From Clavelina lepadiformis (taxonomy: Eukaryota > Chordata > Ascidiacea > Aplousobranchia > Clavelinidae): 64,000 bases of DNA. Positions 61,314 through 64,000 of the stretch are shown here, in pieces. The notes beneath the pieces are model-generated. The model was not told where the DNA came from and ran no database searches. It saw nothing but the letters and a program-made list of their open reading frames with translations. The stretch covers positions 19,278,288 to 19,342,287 of the forward strand of contig NC_135246.1 in assembly GCF_947623445.1 (NCBI RefSeq). The letters are read 5' to 3'. Position 1 is the first letter of the stretch, and each line of letters opens with the position of its first letter. A program made the translations under genes and the position numbers.

Positions 61314-63254
61314 TTAAAGTGTGTGGGTGCTCGCGAAATTATCACGAGAAGATGAAGCGGGCGGTGCGTCATCAGCAGATCCGGACGGAGACGGTTCATC
61401 ACGAGAACGCCGAGGCAAGGGCAGCGGTTGTGGTAGTTGAGGTCTTGCAACCGGCGCCTGCTGTTGGTGGCGCCAAGCGCGGACACGGGATACAAGGGAT
61501 CTGGCATACTGCAAATGGTGCGGAGACGATCGGATAAACCCGATGGTATGGAAGAGGGCCCACATCATGGCAAGGAGTTGCAGGATGAATATAAGGGCTG
61601 AGAGAAATGGATTCGTAATTTGCGACAGAGCAAGGAGTAACGTTTGTTTCGCGGCGTGTGCGAATGTGTCTGCGACGTAGGATCCGTTGATCATAGTTTC
61701 ATCAGTAGTAGTAGTAAGGCTTGTCATGACATGTCGCATTTGTTCCTTGAGAAGGTTGGCTTCAGACATAGAGCTGAGCAGCGATTGTAGATCAGTAAAC
61801 GAGTCAGAGTCAGGTAGCTCGTTGAGAATTTTCTCGTAGTCGGGTGCCTTGTAGTTGACGTGTATAGGCGACAAAGGTAAGTTGAGTTGATGCACCTGCA
61901 CATGTTCGTGCGATAAAGTATAGTTGTGATACAGGACAGTGTGTCCCAGAACTCGGAAGACAAAACTTCTTGCTGGTCGATACGATTCCAGCAGGTGCAC
62001 TCCCGGTAGGACAATGTTGTCTGAAATGAGTTGGCCGTATTGACTGTGGCCGTTTTGATCGCGATATTTGATGAGAGGACGTTGGCTGAATGCGTTTCGG
62101 TACGCAAGTGACGGTAAGACGGTACCGTTGATAGAGTGACATGCTGCTCTGGACATAAAATCTCCAAGGCTGGAACCCATGGTTTGATGTCCAAGAGTAG
62201 TAGTGAGTATCTCAGTAGGGAAGATCTTCCCAATTGCTTTGTAGAGTGTGCCAATTAGCTTCGTGAGTTGGCAATGTAGGAACTTGTTCTCTTCGTTGAA
62301 GGTAGTGAGAACTTCTGAAATAAGGTCGTCCTGTTGTGTGTCGAAGGTTGCAAAAAGTCGCTCGAATTGAGAGTATGGCGTTCGAAAAGGGGCACGCCTT
62401 AGCCGGTTAGGACGAAAAAGAGCGAGTCTGTCGAGCTCTGTACATTGTTGGTAGCGAAAGATAAAGTTGTTGTTGTCGCAGTGAATATGTTTGCCATAGC
62501 AGTTTTTCGCACGAGAGGAGCATTTCCTCCAGTGATGTACCGAGATCCCGAGATCAGGTAAGGAAACTCTATATAAGGACGTAGAGTTGTAATGGAGGAG
62601 CATCTTGTGAGTCCCGAGAGGCTTGGTTGGTGGGCAGTTGATATGCGAAGGTACTCGCCATATAAACATACGATTGCCCGTTAAGCAGTATCCACGCCCG
62701 ATTGAGCACGATGCAAGAGATCCAAGAGACGACGTCATTGTGTCCGTGACGTAATCGTAGTAAATTGTAGTGTGAAACAAGAAGTCGTTTGTTACTGTTC
62801 CAGAAGCTGAAGTCGGCCAGACAAACTTATAATGGACTGCATTGCGTGTTGAGTACGCCGCAGGATTAGACAGGATCAGCGGTCCATGTGATGAAACGTT
62901 GGTTTTATTCCACGACGAACATTCTGGGTTGTACGGTGGGTGTGCGTCAAAGGTGTTGGCCGATTTTTGATAACTCCCAAAAAAGAAGTAAGTAGTGCTC
63001 CAGGAAGTAATCTGTGAAGTGCAAACTGTTGCAGGAATCTTCTGGAGATGCAGATCTGGAGCAAACACGGTAGCAGAGCAGTTGTGTATGGAGAAGGGTG
63101 TCTGCGTTTGACAATGTATGTCGTCATCAAAGGTATATAACCCGAGAGAATGCGAACGCTGACATAACAGAAATTTCTGTGTATCCGGATGAAGATTCGT
63201 CTGAGCGGCGGATGTGAACAAAAAGAAACATGTAAGCAGCAGACAAACGAACAT
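61314..63254 (-). CDS. Envelope glycoprotein (env) of a Ty3/gypsy-like element
   Basis: An intact 646-codon frame that begins 10 bases after the pol stop codon, in another reading frame. It has an N-terminal signal peptide (about residues 1-17), a cysteine-rich ectodomain with many N-x-S/T sites, and a basic RLRRA motif near residue 285 that would suit furin-type cleavage. A hydrophobic membrane segment follows at about 550-575, then a 70-residue cytoplasmic tail rich in proline and arginine, then serine. In errantivirus-like elements such a protein would give an infectious or cell-to-cell route. I cannot assign the fusion-protein class from sequence alone. Spliced or reinitiated expression is expected, given its position after pol. 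Confidence 0.75.
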   Translation of the reverse strand: MFVCLLLTCFFLFTSAAQTNLHPDTQKFLLCQRSHSLGLYTFDDDIHCQTQTPFSIHNCSATVFAPDLHLQKIPATVCTSQITSWSTTYFFFGSYQKSANTFDAHPPYNPECSSWNKTNVSSHGPLILSNPAAYSTRNAVHYKFVWPTSASGTVTNDFLFHTTIYYDYVTDTMTSSLGSLASCSIGRGYCLTGNRMFIWRVPSHINCPPTKPLGTHKMLLHYNSTSLYRVSLPDLGISVHHWRKCSSRAKNCYGKHIHCDNNNFIFRYQQCTELDRLALFRPNRLRRAPFRTPYSQFERLFATFDTQQDDLISEVLTTFNEENKFLHCQLTKLIGTLYKAIGKIFPTEILTTTLGHQTMGSSLGDFMSRAACHSINGTVLPSLAYRNAFSQRPLIKYRDQNGHSQYGQLISDNIVLPGVHLLESYRPARSFVFRVLGHTVLYHNYTLSHEHVQVHQLNLPLSPIHVNYKAPDYEKILNELPDSDSFTDLQSLLSSMSEANLLKEQMRHVMTSLTTTTDETMINGSYVADTFAHAAKQTLLLALSQITNPFLSALIFILQLLAMMWALFHTIGFIRSSPHHLQYARSLVSRVRAWRHQQQAPVARPQLPQPLPLPRRSRDEPSPSGSADDAPPASSSRDNFASTHTL

Positions 63255-63264
63255 GTTGTGTTGT

Positions 63265-63999
63265 TTAGTCAGAGAACCGTTTCGGTGGAATGATTTTGCG
63301 ACCAGTCCGAGAAGTCTTTACAACTTCAGGCGGTTTTATAGAAGCAGGAGCAGTGACAGTAGGTGGTGTCGTTTGCTGTTTCGCTGAAGTAGCGGAGACT
63401 GACTGAGGAGCAGGGTGTCGAGTCTGCAAAGAAAAATTTTGTTGATGCGAGGAGGATGATGGTGAGGGAGCATCAATATCAATTGTATAGCTAGGTTTGA
63501 GACGGTCGAGTGAGACGCGATCCGGTTTGCCATGACGGGATATTACAAAATATTTTTCGTATCTTTCCAATACTGGAAAAGGACCAACATAAGGGCGTTC
63601 TAACGCACGTTTGACATGATCGCATCTAACATAAACGCGGTCACAATGTTTCAAATCCGGATGCACGTAGGACTGCATGAATTTTGTATGAGCGGTCGTT
63701 GGAGTAAACTGAAGGTCGTTGATGAAGTCTCGGTAGGCACCGAGGTAGCTGGATGTAGGAACTGCAGAGGTAAGCTTGGAATCAGAAAAGAAACCACCTG
63801 GGAGCCGTAAGGTGTGTCCAAAAGCTAACTCAGCAGGTGTACATTTCAAATCCTGGAGATAGCGATTACGCAGGGCCAAGACAATAAAACCTAATTTGTG
63901 AAACCAACGTTCAGGTTCGTCTGAACACTTGATGGCGCGCTTGATTTCTGCATTTGCACGTTCTGTAATTCCATTGGCAGTGGGGTGGTAAGCTGTAGT
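63265..63999 (-). CDS. Pol polyprotein, C-terminal integrase part (partial)
   Basis: The frame is open to the window edge and ends with a stop at 63265. It contains the end of the integrase core, YHPTANGITERANAEIK, in which the Glu of ITERA corresponds to the third acidic residue of the DDE triad. Then come LKCTPAELAFGHTLRLPG and a GPY/F-type module (YVGPFPVLERYEKYF...VSLDRLKPSY), typical of Ty3/gypsy integrases. A Ser/Pro/Thr-rich tail of about 75 residues follows. Reverse transcriptase, RNase H and protease would lie beyond 64000. Confidence 0.88.
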   Translation of the reverse strand, partial: TTAYHPTANGITERANAEIKRAIKCSDEPERWFHKLGFIVLALRNRYLQDLKCTPAELAFGHTLRLPGGFFSDSKLTSAVPTSSYLGAYRDFINDLQFTPTTAHTKFMQSYVHPDLKHCDRVYVRCDHVKRALERPYVGPFPVLERYEKYFVISRHGKPDRVSLDRLKPSYTIDIDAPSPSSSSHQQNFSLQTRHPAPQSVSATSAKQQTTPPTVTAPASIKPPEVVKTSRTGRKIIPPKRFSD

Positions 64000-64000
64000 C

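Larger units (their letters stand above)
59977..64000 (-). mobile_element. 3' part of an env-bearing Ty3/gypsy-like retroelement
   Basis: Read on the minus strand the order is: end of pol (integrase), env, a gag-like frame, a polypurine tract and a candidate LTR. The element continues beyond the right edge of the window, so the 5' LTR, the usual gag position and most of pol are out of view. Long uninterrupted frames suggest a young insertion. The position of the gag-like frame is abnormal (see its own entry). Confidence 0.8.

Noticed and set aside
1..64000. CRISPR arrays, prokaryotic operons, rRNA
   Set aside because: Nothing of the kind is visible. The intron structure and protein families are metazoan.

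Overview
This window looks like nuclear DNA of a chordate invertebrate, most likely an ascidian tunicate of the Ciona type. The sequence is AT-rich. The genes are split into many small exons with GT-AG introns, some under 100 bases, and transposon remnants are packed into introns and spacers. All conserved proteins are animal orthologues. The species is inferred, not proven. The GATA factor with an intact C-terminal finger and a strongly diverged N-terminal finger points the same way.

Layout. 1.6-10.6 kb (+): a chloride intracellular channel (CLIC) gene with two first exons and three interchangeable exons that encode the first beta strand. 12.0-15.6 kb (-): TTC5/STRAP. 16.6-18.3 kb (+): protein O-mannose kinase (POMK), head to head with TTC5. 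19.3-19.6 kb (-): single-exon MEIG1. 25.9-30.0 kb (-): GLMP, a lysosomal membrane glycoprotein. 37.3-44.0 kb (-): a GATA4/5/6-type transcription factor, followed by a 7.4 kb non-coding stretch that probably holds its regulatory DNA. 51.4-58.2 kb (-): DNAJC16, rebuilt here as 14 coding exons. 60.0-64.0 kb (-): the 3' part of an env-bearing Ty3/gypsy-like retroelement (pol end, intact env, a misplaced gag-like frame, polypurine tract and a candidate LTR).

The host genes do not form a pathway. They are unrelated housekeeping, secretory, ciliary and developmental genes. CLIC and TTC5 converge, TTC5 and POMK diverge, and POMK and MEIG1 converge. The exon models are my own joins. In every one the splice phases close and the joined protein keeps family residues across the junctions.

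Between and inside the genes there are at least six short non-autonomous elements of hAT type. Most carry terminal inverted repeats and 8-base target duplications, five of which are perfect. One pair is identical over 238 bases. Other repeats are a long diverged direct repeat flanking GLMP, a 212-base element with near-perfect inverted ends, and a hAT relic that still encodes a BED-finger peptide. The palindrome TGACGTCA occurs about two dozen times by eye count, far above chance. No rRNA, tRNA or CRISPR array was seen.
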